From Ampullaceana balthica (Eukaryota; Mollusca; Gastropoda; Lymnaeidae): a stretch of DNA of 64,000 nt. Positions 9,813 to 36,702 of this stretch are shown one piece after another. Each line of letters begins with the position of its first letter. Positions within the stretch are counted from its first letter, which is position 1. Below the pieces are notes generated by a model. It did not search any database. It saw nothing but the letters and a program-made list of their open reading frames with translations, and was not told the origin of the DNA. The stretch spans positions 681,501 to 745,500 of the forward strand of contig CALYLW010000139.1 of NCBI GenBank assembly GCA_944989445.1. The letters are read 5' to 3'. Both the position numbers and the translations under genes were made by a program.

Positions 9813-12800
9813 CTAGCAAAATCCCCGCGCTCCGCTGCGGAAGTTAGAATTTTAGTAAGCGTTGAAAACCCGTTTCACACCAATTCTAAACACCAATAGA
9901 TTTCAGTCTGAATCATGATTGATATACTTGTTTGTCAATATTTGTCAAGGTCGTCTAGAATAAAATGGGTACTACAATGATAGTACTGGCCCCCGTGCAA
10001 AATGGATGCAGGATGTGCATATCTCATAAGGTCTGAGGATTTCAATCTAGGTCATGATAGAGAAATGTAAATATATTTATTTAAATTATTTTTAAGGTAA
10101 CAAAGCTTTAAATGTTTACGAAAAAAAATATTTAGTGTCCCAGCCCCAAAGGAACAGACGTAGCCTCTCACGACGAAAATTGGAGTAAAAGAATTTTAAA
10201 ATTAACACTCATGGGGGCCGGGGGCCCAACAACGTTTTTTTCCTTATATGGCCTATATAAAATTTGAATATCACTAATTCTCCTAATTCCCGTGTAGGCA
10301 GAAGCATGAAACTTTGGGAAGTTGTTGAGTACAATCCTGCGATGGTAAAGGGAGAAAAAATATTTAAATTATCACTTCCTGAGGGACGGGGGCCCAAATG
10401 AAGTTTTTTCCTTATATGAGCTATATAAAAACTAAAAATCACTAATTCTCCCCCCGGCCCCCAGGAAGTGATAATTTAAATATTTTTCCTGCTTTTTTTC
10501 AGTTTCATGCTTCTGCCTACACGGGAAGATGAGGAATTGGTGTTCATTCATTTTTATATAGCCCATATACGGAAAAAAACGTTTTGGGCCCCCGGCCACC
10601 CATGAGTGAAATTTTAAAAATTCTTTTCCGCCAATTATCGTCATAAGAGTGTACTAAGCAAGCTCTCAATGCTTTAGCTACTACCTTCACGGGAAGTTGG
10701 AGAATTAGTGTTGAGTCAGTTTTTAATATTAGAAAAAAACTAAATTTGGACCCCCGGTCCCCAGTAAGTGCTAATTTATGTAATTTTTTTTACCTGTTAC
10801 CATCGCGGAATGTTACTTAACAACTGCTGAAAGTTTCATGCTTCTACCTACACGGGAAATAGGAGAATTAGTGATTTTCAGTTTTATAAAACTCATATAA
10901 GGAAAAAACTACATTTTGGCCCCCCGGCCCCAGTATGTGATAATTTATATAATTGTTTCACCTGTTACCATCATGGAATGTTATCCAACAACTACCCAAA
11001 GTTTAAAGCTTCTACCTTCTCGGGAAATAGGAGAATAAGGGATTTTTAATTTTTATAAAGCCCATATAAGGAAAAAAAAACGTTTTTGTGCCCCCGCCCC
11101 CCTGAAGTGTAAATTTCAAAATTCTTTTTCGCCTGTTACCATTGCGGAAGTGTACTTAACAACTATCCAAAGTTTCATGCTGCAACCAACACGAGAAATT
11201 AGAGAATTAGTAATAAGTCAGTTTTTTTATTTTAGAAAAAACTAAATTTGGGCACCCGTTCCCCAGTAAGTGATAACTTATATAATTTTTGAACCTATTA
11301 CCATCGCAGAATGTTACTTAACAACTACTCAAAGTTTCATGCTTCTTCCTACACAGGAAATAGGAGAATTAGTGATTTTTCAGTTTTTATATAGCTCATA
11401 TCAGGAAAAAACTACATTTGGGCCCCAGTAAGTGAAAATTTGAATATTTATTCGTCTGTTACCATCGCGGAAGTGTACTCAACAACTTCCCAAAGTTTCA
11501 TGCTTCTGCCTACTCGGGAAATGGTAGAATTAGGGATTTTCAAATGTTTTTATAGCCCATAGAAGGGGAAAAAACGGTTTAGGGCCCCCGGCCCCCATGA
11601 AGGTGAATTTTAAAATTCTTTTTCACAATTTGTCGTCGAGAAAGTCTACTTGACAACTTCCCAAGGTTTCATGCTTCTACCTACACGGGAAATCCGAGAA
11701 TTAGTGATGAGTCAGTTTTAATATAAGAAAAAACTACATTTGGGCCCCCGGCCCCCAGTAAGTGATAATTTAAATATTGTTTTTACCTGTTACCATCGTG
11801 AAAGTACACTTAACAACTACCCCAAGTTTCATGCTTCTACGTACACGGGAAATAGGAGAATTTGAGATTTTTAGTTTTTATATAGCTCATATAAGAAAAA
11901 TCACTTCATTTGGGCCCCCGGCCGCCAGGAAGTGATAATTTAATATTTTTTTCGCCCGTTACCATCGCGGGTTTGTACTCAACAACTTCCCAAAGTTTCA
12001 TGCTTCTGCCTACTCGGGAAATAGGAGAATTAGTGACTTTCATATTTTATATTGACCATAATAGGAAAAAAAGCGTTTTTGGGCCCCTGGCCCCCAAGAG
12101 TGTAAATTCTAACATTCTTATTCGCCAATTATCGTCGTGAGAGTGTACTCAGCAAGTTCCCAAAGTTTCATGCTTCTACGTACACGGGAAGTTGGAGAAT
12201 TAGTGATGAGTCAATTTTTTATATATGAAAAAAAACTACATTTGGGCCCCCGTTCCCCAGTAAGTGATAACTTATATAGTTTTTGAGCTTGTTACCATCG
12301 CAGAATATTACTTAATAACTACTCAAGGTTTCATGCTTCTTCCTACACAGGAAATAGGATAATTAGTTATTTTCAGTTTTTATTATAGCTCATATCAGGA
12401 AAAAACTACATTTGGGCCCCTGGGCCCCAGTAAGTGAAAATTTGAATATTTATTCGCCTGTTACCATCGCGGAAGTGTACTCAACACCTCCCCAAAGTCT
12501 CATGCTTCTGCCTACTCGGGAAATGGTAGAATTAGGGATTTTCAAATGTTTTTATAGCCCATAGAAGAAAATAAAAAAACGATTTTGGGCCCCCGGCCCA
12601 CATGAAGGTGAATTTTAAAATTCTTTTTCACCATTTATCGTCGAGAAAGGCTACTTGACAACTTCCCAAGGTTTCATGCTTCTACCTACACGGGAAATAG
12701 GAGAACTAGTGATTTTCATATTTTATATTGCCTATATTAGGGGAAAAAAGCGATTTTGGGCCCCCGGCCCCCAAGAGTGTGAATTTTAAAATTCTTATTC

Positions 12801-13433
12801 GCCAATTATCATCGTGAGAGTGTACTGAGCAAGTTCCCAAAGTTTCATGCTTCTACCTACACGGGAAGTTGGAGAATTAGTGATGAGTCAGTTTTTTATA
12901 TATGAAAAAAAACTTCATTTGGGCCCTAGGCCCCCATCAGGTGATAATTTAAATATTTTTCTCGCTTGTTACCATCGCGGAATTGTACTTATCAACTACC
13001 CAGTGTTTCATGCTTCTACCTACACGGCAAATAGGAGGATCGTTGATTTTTAGTTTTAATATAGCTCATATTAGGAAAAAACTTAATTTGGGCCTCCGGC
13101 CCTCAGGAAGTGATAATTTAAATATTGTTTCACCCGTTGCCATCGCGGGATTGTACTCAACAACTTCCCACAGTTTCATGTTTCTGCCTACTCGGGAAAT
13201 AGGAGAATTGGTGATATTCAAGTTTTATATAGGCCATATAAGGGAAAAAAAACGTTTTTCGGCCCCCGGCCCCCATGAGTGTTATTTTTAAAATTCTTTT
13301 ACTCCAATTTTCGTCGCGAGAGGCTACTCAACAACTTCCCAAAGTTTCATGCTTCTACCTACACGGGAAGTTGGAGAATTAGTGATGAATCAGTGAGTGA
13401 GTGAGTCAAGGCTTTGCCTTTTATTAGTATAGA
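9813..13433 (-). mobile_element. Non-autonomous Helitron carrying a 167-bp satellite array
   Basis: On the minus strand the element begins TCTATACTAATAAAAGGCAA and ends GCGCGGGGATTTTGCTAG. It lies between a host A and a host T with no target duplication. Just before the CTAG end is a GC-rich hairpin (CCGC...GCGG) about 8 bases away. TC start, CTRR end, subterminal hairpin and A|T insertion are the Helitron signature. Joining the flanks gives a sequence matching the uninterrupted relative near 30490-30520 (minus), which supports both borders. No Rep/helicase gene is present. Nearly all of the interior is tandem array. Confidence 0.8.
10209..13400. repeat. Satellite-like array, about 18 monomers of about 167 bp, plus an inverted start
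   Basis: The marker 'agtttcatgcttct' recurs near 10502, 10831, 11332, 11496, 11667, 11827, 11996, 12162, 12328, 12498, 12671, 12841, 13003, 13172 and 13344, with diverged forms near 10664, 11003 and 11170. Each monomer has a GGGCCCCCGGCCCCCA box, a TTACCATCGCGG box and an AGGAGAATTAGTGA box. The first part (10209 to about 10445) is in the opposite orientation. Variant features recur every third monomer (about 500 bp). Short ORFs across the array are by-products. A stray reversed monomer fragment lies at 16288-16405. Confidence 0.9.
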
Positions 13434-13580
13434 TTAATATTGAACAATTTTATGCGGAACGTTCGAAAAGTGTTATTTTTGGTGCCGTAATTTGGTGCGC
13501 TGCTTTCTAAAATTGAAAATTGATCGCAGCGCCACCTAACAGCATTACAAATTACATCCATACATACAGACAACGGGAAC
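13434..13580. repeat. Right flank of the interrupted repeat that received the Helitron
   Basis: GAACAATTTTATGCGGAACG followed by 'ttcgaaaagtgttattttt' and CTAACAGCATTACA is the reverse complement of 30394-30520. The left flank of the same repeat is 9121-9252. This is one old interspersed repeat split by two later insertions. Its class is unknown. Confidence 0.7.
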
Positions 13581-14030
13581 TATGTATATTGATGTATAAC
13601 TTAACTACGTTTCCACATCCACAATTTTTTGTTTTTTAAATTTAAAACGTTTTTTTAAAAAAAATTCTGCTAGGCAAACTTTTCATTCGATTGTATGCCA
13701 GGTAGATTCTTTTGTTACCTTGATCAATTTAGAGTTAATTAATACAGTAATCAATAGCTTTTTAAAATAATTTATAAAATATATTTTTTAAATTTATATA
13801 TATTTTCTTTAACTCTTATCTTTTAATGTAAAATTTCTAGTACGAGTAATAACTATAAATATCTAATTAGCGTCATTACTTGAATTTGAATTGTTTTTCG
13901 TAAAAAATTCAGACATTGGGATACATGATATGAGGCCAAAGGTCATTACAGTATTAAAGCAGCTGTTCTAAATGAAGTACATAATATAGTCTGAAGTTAT
14001 TGAATCATATTGAATGCAATACAAATAACA

Positions 14031-17000
14031 ATGTCTAAACTAGCACAGTTTCGAGAATTGGGCAAAAAAATCATATGCGTTGGCCGAAATTACAGGCAAG
14101 GAGTTTCATAAAAATATTATTATAGTCTGTAGTAGTATAATTATAATTAGTATAATGAAGTATATATTATATATATGAATATGCAATATAATTCAATATA
14201 ATATAATTATAATATAGTCATAGTCAATATAGTATAGTAATATTACTAATATAGACTTTATAATATAATATACTATATAATATATATATTATATTGAATT
14301 TAATAATATTGATTATGATTGTATTTGTATGAGTTTTTTCATATTGTATTGTAAAATATTATAATTTAATTGATAATTGTAGCTAATAAATAATTTAAAT
14401 TAACAGAAGATTATTGCGTTCGTTCTACGCATATCCATGGTTTATGTTGTTTTTAAAATTTATATTAATATTAACTAAATAATAATAATAATATATTGAT
14501 GTTATATTTATATTATATGCCTACAGTCTACGACTACATTGATAGATATGAATTATTGAATATGATAGTACATTATCATGGTAAATTACTAAAGTTAAAG
14601 TCAAGTAAAAGGTCATTTTACAACAGATAATTTTACAATTTTTGTGAAAACTTGTGCTTTTCATTTAGGTCTATTTAGGGTAACCATCCTTACGTCCTCT
14701 TTTTATACCCCTGTTCGGGCGGTTTTCCAGAAAAATGGCTTTTGTCAGCGTTTTTTTGTCTCAAGTAAACCACCTGCTGTGATTTATGATTCCAACGTCA
14801 ATTTGCTCTAATGCAGACGATTTTGATGATAATGACTCAGCATACTTTCATTACTGTTTGGTAAACTTCAGTAATTTAGCTACTAAGTACTAACTTACTG
14901 TTTCTTTTCAGTCAGCTAGAGTGGTGCACTGAACTCTCAGTTAATACAAGTTTATAATTAAATAAGAATTAAATTAAATTTTATGTAGTTTAACTTTAAT
15001 TTTATTGGTACAACACTTAATACAGTTCGATCCCGTTAAGTCGCGCTTCATTATCTGTGAAATCGGTTAAGTCGCTGTAATTCCATGGCTCCCAAATTTG
15101 GTGACGTAACATAGCAATAAATAATATGTTCATATAAGTAAAGTTCTTTTAATATAATTGTATTGGATTAAAACAAGTGTACCAGGATTTGTATTGAAAT
15201 ACATAATACCGTGAGTATAACTTATTTAATTTTAAATAAATATTATAGGGACGAAAACTCGTTTTAATTTGCATCCTTTAATTTTTTTATCGCCTAATAA
15301 GTTACACTGAAATCTGTACTGATGATAAATCATGATTCATCTAAGTCGCGATTACATTTGTAAAATTAGTATGGATCCAAACTACCGCGATTTGACAGGG
15401 TCATATGTGATGAAAATTTAGTGTCCTCTTTTTCCATTTGACAATTATGGTAACCCTAGGCCTATTGAATTTGCCAATATATGAAATAATTTAGCAAAGG
15501 CATTTTTCTCAGCTATTAATCATATACTGTACGAGCATGTGGCATCTATTTTATATATCTATCATGCTGCTTGCCAGATTGTTTTGTATGTCTAATGAAA
15601 TTTTAAAACTCATTGATAAAAAAGTTAAACAAAATAAGAATGAAGAACTGAGAAACAAAACGAGAAATTTTTAGTAAATAATTTATTTAGTTAAAAAAAA
15701 CACATAAATAAATGAAACAACAGCTGGTGCATTTACGATCGATTGCAGAAGACAGTGTCCTGCCTCCAGACATTTCAATGGACACGACCATATGGGGGTG
15801 GATGACCTGTCTGTCACCGCCATGGTCTCCTGCACAAACACACCAGGAAGTCAGTCTAGAGAATAGGCTTATTTAGGAATGTGGGACCCTTGCCCTGCAT
15901 GGGATGAATGTTTTATTCTGACATGTTAATGATTCACCACACCCACTATCCCCATAGCTATATAACCTCTGTACTACTCTTTTCACCCTATTGCTCTTTT
16001 TGGCTTTAGATTACAGCGCAGCTAAGTTTTCATTTCATTTAGTTTTATTTGTTTTTGTCTATTTTTTCGTTCAGGAAGGCTTTTAGTCGAAACGTTAGTT
16101 GTTCTGTGACGTCTTGTCAGGCCTATACATTACTATACATACCCTGTTTTAATAACACATATTTAATTACAATGTATCTAAAAGTAAAGCCTGATTGCTG
16201 TCTCACCCATATGTTGTTTGTTTCAAATATATCCATTATAGTCCAGATTGAAAACTACAGGTTTTTTAACTTTAATCTTGCACCTATTGGGCCTGGGGCC
16301 CTTCATGTTATTTTTTTTTCTTTTATAAGGTGTATAAATATTTCATACACTGGATCACCATGAAACTTTGGGAAGTTGTTGAGTACACTCCCCCGAAGGT
16401 TTCTGGCTATAATCAAACTTGGTGCATGAGAACTTAATGGCTCAAATTAAAAATCTATAGGGCATTGAAACCCTGATGTCCATAAGTTAAGCATGGTTTC
16501 ATTTCAAAATTGTACGAGTCGATCATAACGGTCGAAAACGTTAAATAATTATTAAGTGTAGTTAACATGAGCGCTAAACTTCTTTCGGAAAAAAAAATAA
16601 TGTAAATGGTGACTGAATAAATAAATGGACATTCAGAATTGATGTCTAAGTTTGCATTTCACTTGTAAAAAATGTATCTAAAAGTATATAAAAACTCATT
16701 GGAGTAATGGGAACGGATAGTTTTTATAACTTATTACAACAAAAGAAGTAGTTTGACGACAAGCAAACTGTAAGGGTCACCTGTTAAGTGCCATCTCTTT
16801 AAGAATTACATTTACAAATAAGTTTCAAAACTTTCTTTTGTTAAAAAGTAAAATTTAACTTTATTTTTGCACAGTGGAGAAAATTTATAAAGATTGTAAA
16901 ATAATGTTAAAATCGGCTGTTTTAAAAACTTCAAGTTTATGAATATTTTTTATTTATTGACATTTTGTTTGATTTAATTAATTTTAATTTATGCCCATCA

Positions 17001-19062
17001 CTTTACATAAATGCGTTAAGTATATTTGAAATTTATTCCTTATAATTTGGAATGGGCATGGTATCATTAATAAACAATTATTTAACGTATTAATTCTTTT
17101 TTGTTTTTAAACATTTCAGAGAACATGCTGCAGAGTTAGGCAATCCAGTACCGAGTAAGCCAATTCTATTTTTGAAACCAACTTCTGCATATATCACTGA
17201 AGGTCAAACGATAAAGGTTAGCCCTTGTCTGATAAATGAATTTTTTAATTGGAGTAAAAAGTGGAGTAAGTTTGTAATGGCATTTAGTTACACATTTGAA
17301 TCTTGAATGAAGTAATGGTAATGGTGTATAAAACTATAATTATAAGAATAGATAAAATAATTCAATTGGTTATTACATTGTACAAGAATACTGTGTTTCT
17401 CAGTTTCTCTAACCATTTGGCATGTAGAATATCTTAAAAATTTGATTTATCTTTATATTAAAGATGGCGTACAAGGTGTTGTTTCATACTAATGTCGCTT
17501 TGTCACCATGTCATTCTGTTCCCATATCGTTTTGTCTCGTCATTTTTTTACCTTGCCGTTTTGTCTGGTCACCAATTTAAGCATGTTATTTCAAATCTTT
17601 TTTATGTGATATTGATATGACCAAATACTAGAAAGGGTTAAAAAGAACAGCTATTTTAATTTTTGTAATTGTATGGCATGACAATCTTTGAGACCCAATG
17701 CCTATAAGTAAGTAAAAGTCCTGTTGTAAATGGTTCATATTCTTGAGGACAACCATAGAAAGAAAACCAAGAGTCATGACTTTTTCCTGCCAATCTCCTG
17801 CAGAGCCAATGCCTTTTAAGACTAAGATTCAAATAAAAAAATTGTTAAATGATTCAGTTGAATTTATTTATTGTTGGCTACCTTATTGTTAACGACATTT
17901 TTTAAAAATGTACAAGTACATTGTAAAAGTAAAATCATTGGATTTTAAAAAATGTGTTTAAAAAAAAACCCACAAAAAAACACCTACATATGCTATTAAA
18001 AAACTATTAATGCTGCATTTTTAGTTCTTAGGCCTTGTGAAAACATAATAGAAGCGCTAAAAAAATTAATCCTCTCATTCCTCACAAAAAATAATACATG
18101 TAATGCTATACTATAAGTCCACTTATTAATTTCCTGAGTTAGAATCATGCCTTTGGGGAAAAAAATTCCCTTCCTTACTAACTTACTATACTATTAAAAA
18201 AACCCACAAATACCATGCAATCTGAAAAAGATAGCACCCTTGCCTTGCTAATCTTCTCTATTGTTATAATTTGTTATAACTTGAGCTAAGTATTAGGCTA
18301 ATGTACTGCATGAACATTAGGAATAATGATTATGGATTATTTTAAGTTAAATCTAATTATTAATTAATAATAATGACTAGATTCCTTTGGGATGCAATGA
18401 TCTCAACCATGAAGTAGAGTTGGGAATCATCATTGGACTTAGTGCTTCAAAAATCAAACAAGAAGAAGCCATGAAATATGTTGGAGGCTTTGCCCTTGGT
18501 TTAGATATGACAGCTAGGGATTGGCAGTCAGAGGCAAAGAAAAATGGCCATCCTTGGTGTCTTGCTAAAGGGTTTGACACTTCATGCCCTGTCAGCGCTT
18601 TTATTGAGAAAGAGAAGGTAAATTTTCATAGATACTTTAAGAATGTCTCAAATTTGTACTCCATTTCCATTACTGGTACCACCAGTACTTTTTAATAGTA
18701 TGCTAAATACTAAATGGCATTGAAAATGTATTTTCATAATCTATTTATCATAATCTTCTAATGCAACTTTCATAAAACAATAATTCATATCATTTTCTTT
18801 TTAATTTTCACATTAGATTCCGAATCCTAACAATATTGATATTTGGCTCAAGGTGAATGGAGAGATGAGACAATCAGGCAATACAAGGGACATGATTTTT
18901 TCAGTAGAGCATTTAATAAGTTATGCTAGTCAGTATTTTACCTTAGAACCAGGAGATTTACTGCTTACAGGCACACCATCTGGTGTCTCAAAACTTAACC
19001 CAGGTGATGTTATTCAAGCTGGTTTAGGTAATATTATCACAGTTCAGTTTACAGTTACCTAG
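14031..19062 (+). CDS. FAHD1: FAHD1, acylpyruvate hydrolase / oxaloacetate decarboxylase (FAH family), 4 exons
   Basis: Exons are 14031-14095, 17120-17216, 18381-18617 and 18817-19062. They join in frame to 214 residues, close to the usual 220 or so. FAHD1 hydrolyses acylpyruvates and decarboxylates oxaloacetate, mainly in mitochondria. The fold is seen in CVGRNY (residues 16-21), LFLKPTSAY (38-46), HEVELG (64-69), YVGGFALGLDMTARD (87-101), PWCLAKGFDTSCPVS and LLTGTPSGV. E65, E67 and D96 match the Mg-binding triad, and H24/E27 match the catalytic lid pair. Intron 1 has a GC donor (ACAG|GCAAGG), the others GT. The short N-terminus has no clear presequence. Intron 1 (3 kb) is full of repeats. 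The gene ends about 1.4 kb from the convergent ETF1. Confidence 0.92.
14110..14400. repeat. AT-rich low-complexity tract
   Basis: Dense TATAAT/ATATAG words with no clear period lie in FAHD1 intron 1. It could be an old degenerate microsatellite. No gene. Confidence 0.7.
14404..14446 (-). mobile_element. LINE 3'-end fragment
   Basis: AGAAGATTATTGCG and CATATCCATGGTTTATG resemble the tail of the LINE at 1445-2012 (AGAAGATTATTGCGTCC, TATCTATGGTTTGTG). Only about 40 bases remain. Confidence 0.5.
14676..15458. mobile_element. hAT-type element, TAGGGTAACCAT ends, with a nested pogo-like remnant
   Basis: The ends TAGGGTAACCAT and ATGGTAACCCTA are exact inverse copies, flanked by GGTCTATT (14668-14675) and GGCCTATT (15459-15466), an 8-bp duplication with one change. 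Both ends run into GTCCTCTTTTT-like sequence. Inside, TA-CAGTTCGATCCCGTTAAG at 15021 and a degraded inverse copy near 15390-15415 look like the ends of a pogo/Tigger-like insertion. No ORF. It lies in FAHD1 intron 1. Confidence 0.75.
15740..16180 (+). repeat. Interspersed repeat carrying the hammerhead-like block, copy 3
   Basis: It matches 60080-60350 in order: a C-rich CCACACCCA-like stretch, a pyrimidine-rich stretch, CGCAGCTAAGT, a T-rich spacer, the hairpin block at 16069-16132 (GAAGGCTTTTAGTC-GAAACGT, then GACGTC-TTGTCAGGCC) and ATACCCTGTTTT. The shared layout shows one repeat family of at least 270 bp. It has no ORF. Confidence 0.6.
16288..16405 (-). repeat. Single reversed fragment of the Helitron satellite monomer
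   Basis: GGGCCTGGGGCCCTTCATG and ACCATGAAACTTTGGGAAGT followed by TGTTGAGTACACT correspond to the reverse of the 9.8-13.4 kb monomer. It is an isolated copy, probably from another Helitron insertion. Confidence 0.7.
16410..17110. other. FAHD1 intron 1, nothing recognised
   Basis: AT-rich sequence up to the acceptor ATTTCAG at 17119. No element ends, RNA gene or ORF were recognised. Confidence 0.4.
17217..18380. other. FAHD1 intron 2, no element recognised
   Basis: The intron starts GTTAGCC and ends GACTAG. It is AT-rich and unusually free of recognisable transposons for this window. A C/T-rich patch near 17500-17570 has repeated CGTTTTGTC and GTCACCATGTC words, which may be a short diverged tandem repeat. 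Confidence 0.4.
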
Positions 19063-20475
19063 AAATGCATTTCATAAAATTCATAGCTAGTTGAACGAGT
19101 TCACTTGGGATCAGTGTCATAATTATTGCTGTCTTATGATTTCCCATTTGGTCATATGAAGTCTTTTGCATGGTCACATATTAACTCTTTTTGGATAGAA
19201 TAGAAAAATAACTTGGGGTTGTCAGTCTAGGCACGATTAAAACAAAATGCTTTAACTTAGATATAATATTTTTCTTGAACTTGAATACTTCAATCTGTCA
19301 CATCTCTTTAAAAGCTCATTCAAAACACAGAATGTTATTTAACACAGCACCCATAACCTCCTGAATTATGGGCTTATTTTCTAATTATGGCAAGAATTCA
19401 AGGGAAACTATGAGCTTTGCATATTGTCAATACATTAGATTTTACCATTTTGTAAATTGTTGAAAATCCATGTACCCAATATGTATAATTTATTATAATC
19501 AGATTCTTATTATAAATATATTTCTGTACAATTACAATATAAGTTAATTTTAGATAAAAATGTACACCAGTAGAATTTTGATTGTTATGTAATTTTCCAT
19601 GTTGTGCGTTATGTCAAAATGAGATGCATACAATTGGAAGAAATGGACAAAGCTACATGACATTTTAAAATTGAATTTATTTTGCGAGATATCTGTATCC
19701 AGCACCCCTCAAACCCAAAAGGCAAAACTAAAAGATCAGCATAAACAACTTGCAATAAATAGCATTTTGGTTTTGTGTAAATCGGTGTCAGAGATGGACA
19801 TAAAACACAAGTCATTTCAACTAAGGAAGCTTACAAGTTCTGTTCAACAAACAATCATTCTTACAATAAACTTTATCTACAATCTCACTTGTTTTAAAAT
19901 ACATTTGAAACAACATAGTTAACAATCAAGGGGCATTTATCAACAGATGAATTCTTTACATTGCATTCCTGTTGGTACACAATGAGCTCAGATATAAACT
20001 GTGGATCATTCTGTATTACAGCTATCGAGCATTTTCTTGGTCATACTAGATTCAGATAAAAGTACATTGTGTCCCAATAATTCTGATTACAAAGAGTATA
20101 AGAGTCCTTCTACATGCCTGGGCACTAATGTCGCAGCATAGAATCCGAGCTAAAGCTGGACATTTTCAGCAGCGTACTTTAGCCCCACAAATCTAATGAT
20201 CACTTCAAAGAATTTTAGTGAATAATATTTGTTAAATTCTGTACTTAGTGTTACAGTCAATTTGTTTGTCTAGCCTTTAATGAAAGACAGTAAGAATGGC
20301 CCATTTATCAGAACATTCTGTCTGACCTATCTTACACTGGTGTAGTGCCATTGCAGACCTTCAAAGGCGGGGTTTGTTGGATTCCATTAGCATACATAAG
20401 AGAGAGAAGAAGAAGAATAGATAGTAAACTGTCCATCTTAAGGAAGGCTGATCCATGTGCAAATAACACAATCAT
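19063..20475. other. Convergent 3' region between FAHD1 and ETF1
   Basis: This should contain both 3' UTRs. AATAAA occurs on the plus strand (for example near 19759 and 19866) and TTTATT, its inverse, near 19676. No other gene was recognised. Small open frames at 19609-19922 lack similarity and typical composition, so they are left unannotated. Confidence 0.45.

Positions 20476-36702
<16,227 letters not shown>

Noticed and set aside
10209..13291. Several 70-100 codon frames with shared wording such as MLLPTRE
   Set aside because: They are read from the 167-bp satellite monomers, occur in different frames and on both strands, and match no known protein.
10446..13400. CRISPR-like regular repeats
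   Set aside because: The units are contiguous 167-bp monomers without unique spacers, in an animal genome with no cas genes.
19609..19922. Two overlapping frames in the FAHD1-ETF1 3' region
   Set aside because: No similarity recognised, antisense to each other, and located where 3' UTRs are expected.
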